In this document: positions 7,442 through 14,947 of the stretch, piece by piece
Position numbering within the stretch: the first letter of the stretch is position 1
Layout of the letters: every line of letters starts with the position of its first letter
From: Lachnospiraceae bacterium
Lineage (GTDB): Bacteria; Bacillota; Clostridia; Lachnospirales; Lachnospiraceae
DNA: 20,311 nt
NCBI GenBank assembly: GCA_900765975.1
Contig: CAAFTS010000139.1
Coordinates: 1-20,311, forward strand
Reading direction: 5' to 3'
Position numbers and translations under genes: made by a program
Notes under the pieces: model-generated
Told to the model about the DNA's origin: nothing
The model's input: only the letters and a program-made list of their open reading frames with translations
Databases searched by the model: none

Positions 7442-8542
7442 ATGGCAACAATGTTGAAACAGTATTTCCCGATATTAAAAGAGCGGGAAACTTTGCTTGC
7501 AGAAATTCAAAGCAAGCCAGAATTGAGAGAATTATTTGAAGAATGGATGGAGGAACAGCAAGGAGAATTTCTGGATTTCTGTACCGGGGTGAGGGGGATT
7601 AAGTTCCTATATGACGGTTTCTTCAAAGAAGTGATGAACCCGGAGTATACACCGGAGAGACTGGAGGAATTTCTATCATTGATTTTAGGAAAAACAGTGA
7701 AGATTTTGGAAATTCTTCCCAATGATTCTACCCGTATTGCAGACGAAATGACTCTGCTGATTATGGATATTGTTGTACAGTTAGAAGATGGTACAATTGT
7801 GAATTTGGAAGTGCAGAAGATTGGCTATAAATTTCCGGGAGAACGGTGCGCATGCTATTCTGCGGACTTGCTTTTGCGCCAGTATAAACGGGTGAAAGGA
7901 CGGAAGAAAAAGAAGTTCAGTTATAAAGATATCAAAGGTGTGTATACCATAGTATTATTTGAAAAAAGTCCGAAGGAGTTCCATGCGTATCCGGACAGAT
8001 ACAGACATCGATCAAAGCAGGTCTTTGACAGCGGATTGGAATGGAATCTGCTGCAGGAATATATCTGCATCCCACTTGACATCTATAAAGAAATCTATAA
8101 CAATAAAAATAAGAAAATAAAGAAACCAAGGTTTGATAATAAACTGGAGGCATGGCTGGCGTTCCTGAGCATGGATGAACCGGAAGTGGTTGTCCGATTG
8201 ATTGAAGAGTATCCGGAGTTCCGGGCAATGTATGAGGAGGCGTACCAGATGTGCAAGAACATGGATGAGGTGATGAGGATGTTTTCAAAGGAATTGCTAG
8301 AACTGGATCGGAATACAGTGCAGCTGATGATTGATGAAATGCAGGATGAGATTAATGCGCAAAAAAAGGAATTAGAGGAGCAAGCAAATCAGCTGGAACG
8401 GCAGGAATACGAGAGAAAGAGAGAGGCTGAGAAACGAAAGCAGATGTTGAGGGAGGTTTATGCAAAGCTACAGGATATAGAAGAAACAGCACAATTAACA
8501 GGCTGTTCTACAGAGGAAGTGGAAGAGGCCACGAAAGGATAA
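7442..8542 (+). CDS. PD-(D/E)XK nuclease family transposase (Rpn/PDDEXK_2-like)
   Basis: This 366-residue protein resembles the Rpn/PDDEXK_2 group ('PD-(D/E)XK nuclease family transposase'). Relatives such as E. coli RpnA are DNA endonucleases that promote RecA-independent recombination. The N-terminal half holds the core: an acidic helix, FLYDGFFKEVMNPEYTPERL, then IMDIVVQLEDGTIVNLEVQK. The Asp of IMDIV and the Glu of the E-x-Q pair are the likely metal ligands (Q in place of the final Lys is common in this group). A Tyr/Arg-rich segment (SADLLLRQYKRVKGRKKKK) follows. The C-terminal third is a charged coiled coil (about residues 280-345) ending in a small QLTGCSTEEVEEA helix. The start at ATG 7442 follows AAGGAGG (7427-7433); an in-frame GTG at 7436 is too close. 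No terminal inverted repeats are visible, so mobility is inferred from family only. Confidence 0.85.
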   Translation: MATMLKQYFPILKERETLLAEIQSKPELRELFEEWMEEQQGEFLDFCTGVRGIKFLYDGFFKEVMNPEYTPERLEEFLSLILGKTVKILEILPNDSTRIADEMTLLIMDIVVQLEDGTIVNLEVQKIGYKFPGERCACYSADLLLRQYKRVKGRKKKKFSYKDIKGVYTIVLFEKSPKEFHAYPDRYRHRSKQVFDSGLEWNLLQEYICIPLDIYKEIYNNKNKKIKKPRFDNKLEAWLAFLSMDEPEVVVRLIEEYPEFRAMYEEAYQMCKNMDEVMRMFSKELLELDRNTVQLMIDEMQDEINAQKKELEEQANQLERQEYERKREAEKRKQMLREVYAKLQDIEETAQLTGCSTEEVEEATKG

Positions 8543-8627
8543 GAATCCTCGTGAATTGGACATTTTTTGAAAGGTCTTTATAATGGAACAAGCAAAAACG
8601 GAGGTCTGTGGATAAAACTGTAGAAAG

Positions 8628-8663
8628 TCAAGGAAGTTCGAGGAACATCAAGGAAGTTCGAGG
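8628..8663. repeat. Tandem direct repeat, 20-bp period, upstream of dacF promoter
   Basis: TCAAGGAAGTTCGAGG occurs at 8628-8643 and again at 8648-8663, separated by AACA. The 20-base period is about two helical turns, and the second copy abuts the -35 box at 8664. This placement suits an activator or response regulator, but no partner is known. Confidence 0.75.
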
Positions 8664-8692
8664 TTGACGGATATTGTATATCACGATATTAT
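8664..8692 (+). promoter_or_regulatory. Probable sigma-A promoter of the dacF operon
   Basis: TTGACG (8664-8669), 17 bases, TATTAT (8687-8692). A perfect TATAAT lies at 8695-8700 but would be 25 bases from this -35. GATAT/ATATC half-sites recur at 8670-8697 and could bind a regulator. Confidence 0.65.
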
Positions 8693-8773
8693 GATATAAT
8701 TGTTATGAATTAAGAATAATAATTATGCAAGAAGAATGGTGATTGGAATCGAAGTCAAAGGAGATACTTTGGA

Positions 8774-10243
8774 ATGATGTTTAAAAAAATTGTTGCAGGA
8801 ATACTGGGGGTTATGCTTTTTGCGATGCAGCCGGTACAGCTTACTTTTGCAGAAGAAGTACAGGTGCAGGATGGAGATTTAAATAGTGAAGAAAAGACTG
8901 CAGAGCAATTAGCAGCAGAGGCTGAGCGAAAGGAAGCGTTAGAGACTCCAAGCGAGACAGATCAGTTGGAGAATTGGCCGGCAGGTCCTGCAGTATATGC
9001 GCACTCGGCGATTGTTATGGATATGAATAGTGGTGCGATTCTTTATTCAAAGAAAGCAGAGGAAAGGCATTTCCCGGCAAGTATTACAAAACTTTTGACA
9101 ACTCTGGTTGCTTTAGAAAATGCAGAGTTAACAGATAAGGTAACTTTTTCACAGGCAAGTGTTGATATTTTGAATTGGGATGATGCACATATCGGAATGC
9201 GTCCGGGAGAAGAAATCAGTATGAAAGATGCATTAAGAGCTGTTTTGTTGGCATCGGCAAATGAAGTGTCTTATGCTGTAGCAGAAAGTACCGGAATCAC
9301 GCATTTAAATGGCGGCTATGATACTTTTATTGAGTTAATGAATACACGTGCAAAGGAACTTGGCTGTACAAATTCTCACTGGGTCAATCCAAACGGACTT
9401 CACGATGAAGAGCATTATACAACTGCACATGATATGGCTTTGATTGCATCTGCGGTATATCAACAGGAAGAATTTCGTAATATTATGGATATATTGGAAT
9501 ACCGGATTTCGCCTACAAATCTGGTAGATGAGGAACGGGTATTTCAGCAAAATCATAAAATGCTTTGGCCGGAAAATGCATACTATTATGAGTATTGTAC
9601 AGGTGGTAAGACCGGATATACAGATCAGTCTGGAACAACACTTGTAACAATGGCTGATAATGGAGAATTGCAGCTGGCAGCGGTTGTTTTACAGGATTAT
9701 GGTGTAGACGCATATACAGATACAAAAGCTATGATGGAATATGTTTTTAATAATTTTATGAAGGTTCCGTTGGCTGAATTGGATGTGACAGAGACAATGG
9801 ATGAAATCAAAAGTTTCACAGATGAAAATGCCTATGCAGTACTACCGAAGAATCTGGATACAGTGGATAAAGAGAAGATAAAGTGTGAAATAAAAGAAGA
9901 TACAAAACAGGACGGAACAGCAGTCTATACGTATGAAGGGCAGATTATTGGAAAGACAAAAGTTTCGTTGAAAACAAATACGAATGAAAAGAGTGTAGTT
10001 CGTGACGAAGAGAGTAAGGAATCAAAAGAGGAGCCTGCGAAGAGTACGAAAAAGGTTATCATTGCGGTTGCTGCGGTGGTGCTGTTGATCGTAGTTATAG
10101 CAGCTGTGCTGTTTTACAGGAAATATTTGCGTTATAAGAAATGGCAGGAGAAACAAAAACGGATGCGGCGAAGACGTGCGGCTGAATCTCGCAGAAGACG
10201 GCAAGGAAGTGATTCCCAATTTGACAAGCCGAAGAAAAGATAG
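8774..10243 (+). CDS. dacF: D-alanyl-D-alanine carboxypeptidase (DacF/PBP5-like)
   Basis: This secreted serine peptidase trims the terminal D-Ala from peptidoglycan stem peptides and limits cross-linking. The 489-residue product has a signal peptide (MMFKKIVAGILG.., cleavage near TFA-EE at residue 26). The peptidase S11 domain spans about residues 72-320 with the three penicillin-binding motifs SITK (103-106), SAN (161-163) and KTG (279-281). A beta-rich region (about 330-405) fits the C-terminal PBP5 domain. Unlike classical PBP5, which ends in an amphipathic anchor, it ends in a true membrane helix (about 428-448). A very basic tail follows, with runs such as RMRRRR and SRRRR. AAAGGAG (8757-8763) precedes the ATG; 8777 is an equivalent second ATG. 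It is followed after 63 bases by another cell-wall gene without a terminator. The gene name is by similarity. Confidence 0.92.
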   Translation: MMFKKIVAGILGVMLFAMQPVQLTFAEEVQVQDGDLNSEEKTAEQLAAEAERKEALETPSETDQLENWPAGPAVYAHSAIVMDMNSGAILYSKKAEERHFPASITKLLTTLVALENAELTDKVTFSQASVDILNWDDAHIGMRPGEEISMKDALRAVLLASANEVSYAVAESTGITHLNGGYDTFIELMNTRAKELGCTNSHWVNPNGLHDEEHYTTAHDMALIASAVYQQEEFRNIMDILEYRISPTNLVDEERVFQQNHKMLWPENAYYYEYCTGGKTGYTDQSGTTLVTMADNGELQLAAVVLQDYGVDAYTDTKAMMEYVFNNFMKVPLAELDVTETMDEIKSFTDENAYAVLPKNLDTVDKEKIKCEIKEDTKQDGTAVYTYEGQIIGKTKVSLKTNTNEKSVVRDEESKESKEEPAKSTKKVIIAVAAVVLLIVVIAAVLFYRKYLRYKKWQEKQKRMRRRRAAESRRRRQGSDSQFDKPKKR

Positions 10244-10306
10244 TAGAATATGGACGATACTCAATCAAAAAGAATTGAAAAATATTTTCAAGAAAGAGAA
10301 GGTATT

Positions 10307-11359
10307 ATGAAAACAAAACGAAATCGATTGCTACAGAAGATGACTGCCTGGATATGCGTATTTAGTTTTCTTTGTCCCGTCTTGAATGTCTCTGCAGATG
10401 AGTTGGATAGTATGGAGAGTAAGTCTTTGGGGCTACAAAGTGAGTTAGACAGTCTCAATGGTGAAATTCTTCAGATTAGTGAAGAGATTGCTGATAATGA
10501 AGTAGAGATGGAAACCGTCAATAATAATATTATCAGAGCCCAGGAACAATTGGAAATCGCCAAGAATAATGAGGATGCCTATTATGAGGATATGAAGGTT
10601 CGTATCCAGTATATTTATGAAAACAGCGATGCCTCGTTACTGGAAATGATCTTCTCAGCAGAGAGCTTATCGGAACTCGTGAATAAAGTTCATTTTGTCC
10701 AGAAATTAAGCGAGTATGACAGAGGAATGTTTGAGGCACTTCAAGATTTGCGAAGTACAATTGAAGAAGAAGAAAAGGATTTAAAAGAACAACAGAATTC
10801 ATACAAAGAGCTGGAACAAAAGCTGAATAAAAAGTGGGAAGAATTAAATAAAAAAGCGACTTCTACATCAACGGATTTAACAGAACTGAAGGCTGCAATT
10901 GCTGAATTAAAAGCAGAGCAGGAAGCGCAAAAAAATGCACAGTTGAATAATTCGACGAATAGTAATACGGGAAATGGTGGAAGTACAGGAAACGGTCAGA
11001 GCAATAATGGATCGAATAACAATGGATCCAATAACAATGGATCCAATAACAGTGGAACCAACAATGGAGAATATATTTATCCATCCGGACCGGGACAGTT
11101 AAATCCTTGGGTTGGCGTTGTCTATTTCAATGGTCACAGAGAAACTTATTATTCTCAGAAGGTATTGCCGGGATATGGATTGAATATTCCGGGACGTCAT
11201 GTGGCATCTGATGGTACAGTGCGTGATAGGGATAATTATATCTGTGTAGCGAGCAGCGATCATCCGAAGGGAACGATTGTAGAGACTTCTTTGGGAACAG
11301 GGAAGGTATACGATTCCGGTTGTGCAAGCGGAACAATTGATATATATACAGATTGGTAA
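10307..11359 (+). CDS. Secreted coiled-coil protein with C-terminal 3D (double-psi barrel) domain
   Basis: The 350-residue product starts at ATG 10307 (GAGAAGG at 10296-10302) and has a signal peptide cut near VSA-DE (residue 30). Residues about 32-205 form a long coiled coil of the PcsB/CwlO/EnvC-like type found in cell-separation factors. It includes the hinge-like SLLEMIFSAESLSELVNKV segment. A low-complexity linker rich in Asn, Gly and Ser, with NNGS repeats, spans about 210-258. The C-terminus (about 290-350) looks like a 3D domain, a double-psi beta-barrel linked to peptidoglycan lytic activity: GRHVASDGTV.., SDHPKGT, and final VYDSGCASGTIDIYTDW with Asp336 and Asp345. It probably acts in wall remodelling next to the carboxypeptidase gene. 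The exact enzymatic activity is inferred. Confidence 0.82.
   Translation: MKTKRNRLLQKMTAWICVFSFLCPVLNVSADELDSMESKSLGLQSELDSLNGEILQISEEIADNEVEMETVNNNIIRAQEQLEIAKNNEDAYYEDMKVRIQYIYENSDASLLEMIFSAESLSELVNKVHFVQKLSEYDRGMFEALQDLRSTIEEEEKDLKEQQNSYKELEQKLNKKWEELNKKATSTSTDLTELKAAIAELKAEQEAQKNAQLNNSTNSNTGNGGSTGNGQSNNGSNNNGSNNNGSNNSGTNNGEYIYPSGPGQLNPWVGVVYFNGHRETYYSQKVLPGYGLNIPGRHVASDGTVRDRDNYICVASSDHPKGTIVETSLGTGKVYDSGCASGTIDIYTDW
11003..11060 (+). repeat. 15-bp in-frame tandem repeat (Asn/Gly/Ser linker)
   Basis: About four imperfect copies of AATAACAATGGATCC encode the NNNGS linker of the 3D-domain protein. Such repeats change length easily by slippage without breaking the frame, since the unit is 15 bases. 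Confidence 0.8.
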
Positions 11360-11367
11360 GAAACAGG

Positions 11368-11410
11368 GCATCATAGTCAGATTGTCAGAATCGACGCTAT
11401 GGTGCTTTTT
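11368..11410 (+). terminator. Rho-independent terminator after the cell-wall pair
   Basis: Arms GCATCATAG (11368-11376) and CTATGGTGC (11397-11405) pair with one G-U around a 20-base loop. TTTTT follows at 11406-11410. Confidence 0.72.
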
Positions 11411-11412
11411 AC

Positions 11413-11441
11413 TTGACTTTTTTTCTTTTTTTTTATATAAT
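11413..11441 (+). promoter_or_regulatory. Sigma-A promoter of the T-box / ileS operon
   Basis: TTGACT (11413-11418), a 17-base T-rich spacer, TATAAT (11436-11441). It begins three bases after the previous terminator's T run and would start transcription near 11448. Confidence 0.85.
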
Positions 11442-11448
11442 TACCCCG

Positions 11449-11727
11449 TGTATAAGAGATTGAAAAAGCATTGACGAAGACAGTAGGGAATAACACAAAA
11501 TCACAGCGAGCCGGAGCGGGTGCGAGTCCGGTATGAGTAAGTTATTTTTGAATATCACTTCTGAGCTGCAGTTTCCGAACTGAGTGATATGATACTTGCA
11601 GTAGGGACTGCCGGAGTTCTGCCGTTAACGGAACGCGTATGGAAGGCGTAAAAGCCGGAGTATGTTGTAAAGGTGGTATAAGCGAAGATTCAACCCTTCG
11701 TCCTGTTACAGGACGGAGGGTTTTTTT
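11449..11727 (+). ncRNA. T-box riboswitch, isoleucine-specific
   Basis: This leader senses uncharged tRNA-Ile and controls read-through into ileS. Stem I is readable. A basal helix GAAG (11476-11479)/CTTC (11558-11561) encloses an AGTA loop-E side and the specifier region GAATATCAC. The Ile codon ATC at 11554-11556 is followed by A, as usual. The middle helix is AATAAC (11489-11494)/GTTATT (11541-11546), and the apical helix is CCGGA (11511-11515)/TCCGG (11527-11531). The antiterminator bulge TGGT lies at 11674-11677 in AAAGGTGGTATAAGCGAA. Its last base can pair with discriminator A73 of tRNA-Ile plus CCA. The intrinsic terminator follows: arms 11692-11706 and 11708-11722, with a seven-T run 11721-11727. 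Conservation of the T-box core is somewhat relaxed. The 420-base gap between genes is fully explained by this leader plus the promoter and terminator before it. Confidence 0.92.
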
Positions 11728-11779
11728 CAATCTTATAAAAAACTAAAAACGAAATGTTTTACAGAAAGGAAGAAGAGCA

Positions 11780-14700
11780 ATGTATAAGAAAGTATCTACG
11801 GATATGAATTTCGTGGAACGTGAAAAAGAAGTAGAAAAGTTCTGGGCAGATCATGATATTTTCCAGAAGAGTATGAAAGAACGGGAAGGTAGTCCGATGT
11901 ATACCTTTTATGACGGACCTCCGACTGCCAATGGTAAGCCACATATCGGACATGTGCTGACACGTGTAATCAAAGATATGATTCCACGTTATCGTACTAT
12001 GAAAGGATATGAAGTACCTAGAAAAGCTGGCTGGGATACCCATGGACTTCCGGTTGAACTGGAAGTAGAAAAGCTGCTCGGTCTGGATGGAAAAGATCAG
12101 ATTGAGGAATATGGTTTGGAGCCATTTATTGATAAATGTAAAGAAAGTGTATGGAAATATAAGGGGATGTGGGAGGATTTCTCCAGTACTGTTGGTTTCT
12201 GGGCAGATATGGACAACCCTTACGTTACTTATGATAACAATTTTATTGAGTCTGAATGGTGGGCACTGAAGCAGATTTGGGATAAGGGACTTTTGTATAA
12301 AGGATTTAAGATTGTACCATATTGTCCGCGTTGTGGAACACCGCTTTCCGCACAGGAAGTTGCACAGGGATATAAGGATGTGAAAGAGCGTTCAGCAATT
12401 GTTCGCTTTAAAGTAAAGGATGAGGATGCATATATTCTGGCATGGACAACAACTCCATGGACATTGCCATCTAACTTGGCGCTTTGTGTAAACCCAGATG
12501 AAGATTATGCAAAGGTAAAGGCTGCAGACGGATACACGTATTATATGGCAGTTGCGTTGTTGGATACAGTTCTTGGAAAATTAGCAGAAGAAGGAAAGGC
12601 TGCCTACGAAGTTCTGGAAACTTATAAGGGAACAGAATTAGAAGGAAAAGAGTATGAACCACTGTATCAGTGTGCTGCAGATCTGGCTGAGAAACAGCAT
12701 AAGAAAGCCTTCTATGTAGTGTGCGATACTTATGTAACTCTGACCGATGGTACAGGTGTTGTTCATATTGCACCAGCATTTGGAGAAGATGATGCTCAGG
12801 TCGGAAGAAAATATGACCTGCCGTTTGTACAGCTTGTAGATGAAAAGGGAAATATGGCTGAGTCCACACCATTTGCAGGATTATTTGTAAAGAAAGCAGA
12901 TCCGGAAGTATTGAAAGATCTGGAGTCCAGAGGTCAGCTTTTTGATGCTCCAAAGTTTGAGCATAGTTATCCGCATTGCTGGAGATGTGATACTCCTTTG
13001 ATTTATTATGCACGTGAGTCTTGGTTTATTAAAATGACAGATGTCAAAGAAGATTTGATTGCAAATAATAATACAATCAACTGGATTCCAGAAAGTATCG
13101 GAAAAGGCCGTTTTGGTGACTGGCTTGAAAATGTACAGGATTGGGGAATCAGTCGTAACCGTTATTGGGGAACACCTTTAAATATCTGGGAATGTGAGTG
13201 TGGACATATGCACTCTATCGGAAGCATTGAAGAACTGAAATCCATGTCCGATAATTGTCCGGATGAAATTGAATTACACAGACCGTATATCGATGAAGTA
13301 ACAATCCGGTGTCCAAAGTGTGGAAAACCGATGCATCGTGTGCCGGAAGTAATTGACTGCTGGTTTGACAGCGGATCCATGCCGTTTGCACAGCATCATT
13401 ATCCATTTGAAAATAAGGAATTATTTGAACAGCAGTTCCCTGCTCAGTTTATTTCTGAGGCGGTAGACCAGACACGTGGTTGGTTCTACTCCTTGCTTGC
13501 AATTTCAACACTCCTGTTTAACAAAGCGCCATATCAGAATGTGATTGTTCTCGGTCATGTGCAGGATGAGAATGGACAGAAGATGAGTAAATCTAAGGGA
13601 AATGCAGTTGATCCGTTTGATGCACTTCAGACGTATGGAGCAGATGCAATCCGCTGGTATTTCTATGTAAATAGTGCACCATGGCTGCCGAATCGTTTCC
13701 ATGGAAAGGCTGTAACAGAGGGACAGCGTAAATTTATGGGTACTCTGTGGAATACCTATGCATTCTTTGTGCTGTATGCAAATATTGATGAGTTTGACGC
13801 TACAAAGTATACATTGGATTATGAAAAATTGTCTGTTATGGACAAGTGGCTGTTGTCCAAGTTGAATACGTTGATCCAGACAGTAGATGATAATCTGGCG
13901 AATTACCGGATTCCGGAGAGTGCAAGAGCCCTTCAGGATTTTGTAGATGATATGAGTAATTGGTATGTCAGAAGAAGTCGTGAACGTTTCTGGGCAAAAG
14001 GAATGGAACAGGATAAGATCAATGCCTATATGACACTGTATACAGCACTTGTAACTGTATCAAAAGTAGCGGCTCCGATGATTCCATTTATGACAGAGGA
14101 GATTTATCAGAACCTGGTATGCAGTATTGACGCTAATGCACCGGAAAGTATTCATCTGTGTGATTATCCGGCAGCAGATGAGAAGTTCATCGATAGAGAA
14201 CTGGAAGCCAATATGGAACATGTTCTGAAACTGGTTGTAATGGGACGTGCATGTCGAAATACATCCAATATTAAGAATCGTCAGCCGATTGGACAGATGT
14301 TTGTAAAAGCAGAATTTGAACTGCCTGAATTTTATAGAGAAATTGTTGCTGATGAATTGAATGTAAAGAATGTTAAATTTACATCAGATGTTCGTGAATT
14401 TACTTCATATAGTTTTAAACCACAATTGAAGACAGTTGGACCGAAATATGGTAAACTGTTAGGAGGAATCAAAAATGTACTGGATCAATTAGACGGTAAT
14501 GCTGCCATGGATGAACTGAATGCAAATGGTTCTTTAAAACTTGACGTAAACGGACAGGAAGTTCTTTTGTTTAAAGAAGATCTATTGATCGATACTGCAC
14601 AGGTGGAAGGCTTTGTGTCAGAAAATGATAATGGAATTACGGTAGTTCTGGATACGAACCTGACAGAAGAATTGTTAGAAGAAGGCTTTGTAAGAGAAAT

Positions 14701-14935
14701 TATCAGCAAAATTCAAACAATGCGAAAAGAAGCTGGATTTGAAGTTATGGATAAAATATTTGTGACTTATAATGGCAGTGAAAAAGCAGAGGATGTATTT
14801 GGAAAATACGCAGATAAGATTGGACAGGAAGTTTTGGCAATTTCTGTGATAAAAGCGGAACCGGCTGGATACGTTAAAGAGTGGAAAGTGAATGGCGAGG
14901 CAGTAACGCTTGGCGTCCAAAAAGAAGAAAAGTAA
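11780..14935 (+). CDS. ileS: Isoleucyl-tRNA synthetase (long, type 2-like)
   Basis: This enzyme charges tRNA-Ile with isoleucine in the cytoplasm and edits misactivated valine. The 1051-residue class I synthetase has the HIGH motif at residues 55-58 (GKPHIGHVLTR) and KMSKS at 601-605. Between them lie the editing domain (about 190-400; TTTPWTLPSN, GTGVVHIAPAFGEDD) and Cys pairs CPRC, CWRC and CPKC. Length and motif wording (YDGPPTANGKPHIGH, WDTHGLPVELEVEK, and no zinc-finger end) fit the eukaryote-like IleRS2 group rather than the roughly 930-residue type 1 enzymes. That group is known for lower sensitivity to mupirocin. AAAGGAAG sits before the ATG. An upstream isoleucine T-box supports the identity, and glgP starts 12 bases after the stop. 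Confidence 0.97.
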   Translation: MYKKVSTDMNFVEREKEVEKFWADHDIFQKSMKEREGSPMYTFYDGPPTANGKPHIGHVLTRVIKDMIPRYRTMKGYEVPRKAGWDTHGLPVELEVEKLLGLDGKDQIEEYGLEPFIDKCKESVWKYKGMWEDFSSTVGFWADMDNPYVTYDNNFIESEWWALKQIWDKGLLYKGFKIVPYCPRCGTPLSAQEVAQGYKDVKERSAIVRFKVKDEDAYILAWTTTPWTLPSNLALCVNPDEDYAKVKAADGYTYYMAVALLDTVLGKLAEEGKAAYEVLETYKGTELEGKEYEPLYQCAADLAEKQHKKAFYVVCDTYVTLTDGTGVVHIAPAFGEDDAQVGRKYDLPFVQLVDEKGNMAESTPFAGLFVKKADPEVLKDLESRGQLFDAPKFEHSYPHCWRCDTPLIYYARESWFIKMTDVKEDLIANNNTINWIPESIGKGRFGDWLENVQDWGISRNRYWGTPLNIWECECGHMHSIGSIEELKSMSDNCPDEIELHRPYIDEVTIRCPKCGKPMHRVPEVIDCWFDSGSMPFAQHHYPFENKELFEQQFPAQFISEAVDQTRGWFYSLLAISTLLFNKAPYQNVIVLGHVQDENGQKMSKSKGNAVDPFDALQTYGADAIRWYFYVNSAPWLPNRFHGKAVTEGQRKFMGTLWNTYAFFVLYANIDEFDATKYTLDYEKLSVMDKWLLSKLNTLIQTVDDNLANYRIPESARALQDFVDDMSNWYVRRSRERFWAKGMEQDKINAYMTLYTALVTVSKVAAPMIPFMTEEIYQNLVCSIDANAPESIHLCDYPAADEKFIDRELEANMEHVLKLVVMGRACRNTSNIKNRQPIGQMFVKAEFELPEFYREIVADELNVKNVKFTSDVREFTSYSFKPQLKTVGPKYGKLLGGIKNVLDQLDGNAAMDELNANGSLKLDVNGQEVLLFKEDLLIDTAQVEGFVSENDNGITVVLDTNLTEELLEEGFVREIISKIQTMRKEAGFEVMDKIFVTYNGSEKAEDVFGKYADKIGQEVLAISVIKAEPAGYVKEWKVNGEAVTLGVQKEEK

Positions 14936-14947
14936 GGAATTGAGAAA

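Noticed and set aside
8583..8615. Ten-codon open frame (MEQAKTEVCG) after the PD-(D/E)XK gene
   Set aside because: Too short to support, with no family resemblance or conserved context.
8695..8700. TATAAT as the main -10 box for dacF
   Set aside because: It is 25 bases from the TTGACG box and no other good -35 sits 16-18 bases upstream; TATTAT at 8687 has a 17-base spacer.
11003..11060. CRISPR-like or minisatellite array
   Set aside because: The repeats are contiguous without spacers, in frame, and encode an Asn/Gly/Ser linker.
12471..13013. Long minus-strand open frame (180 codons) inside ileS
   Set aside because: It lies wholly within the well-supported ileS gene, has low-complexity His/Gln-rich composition and no ribosome binding site; it is a shadow frame.
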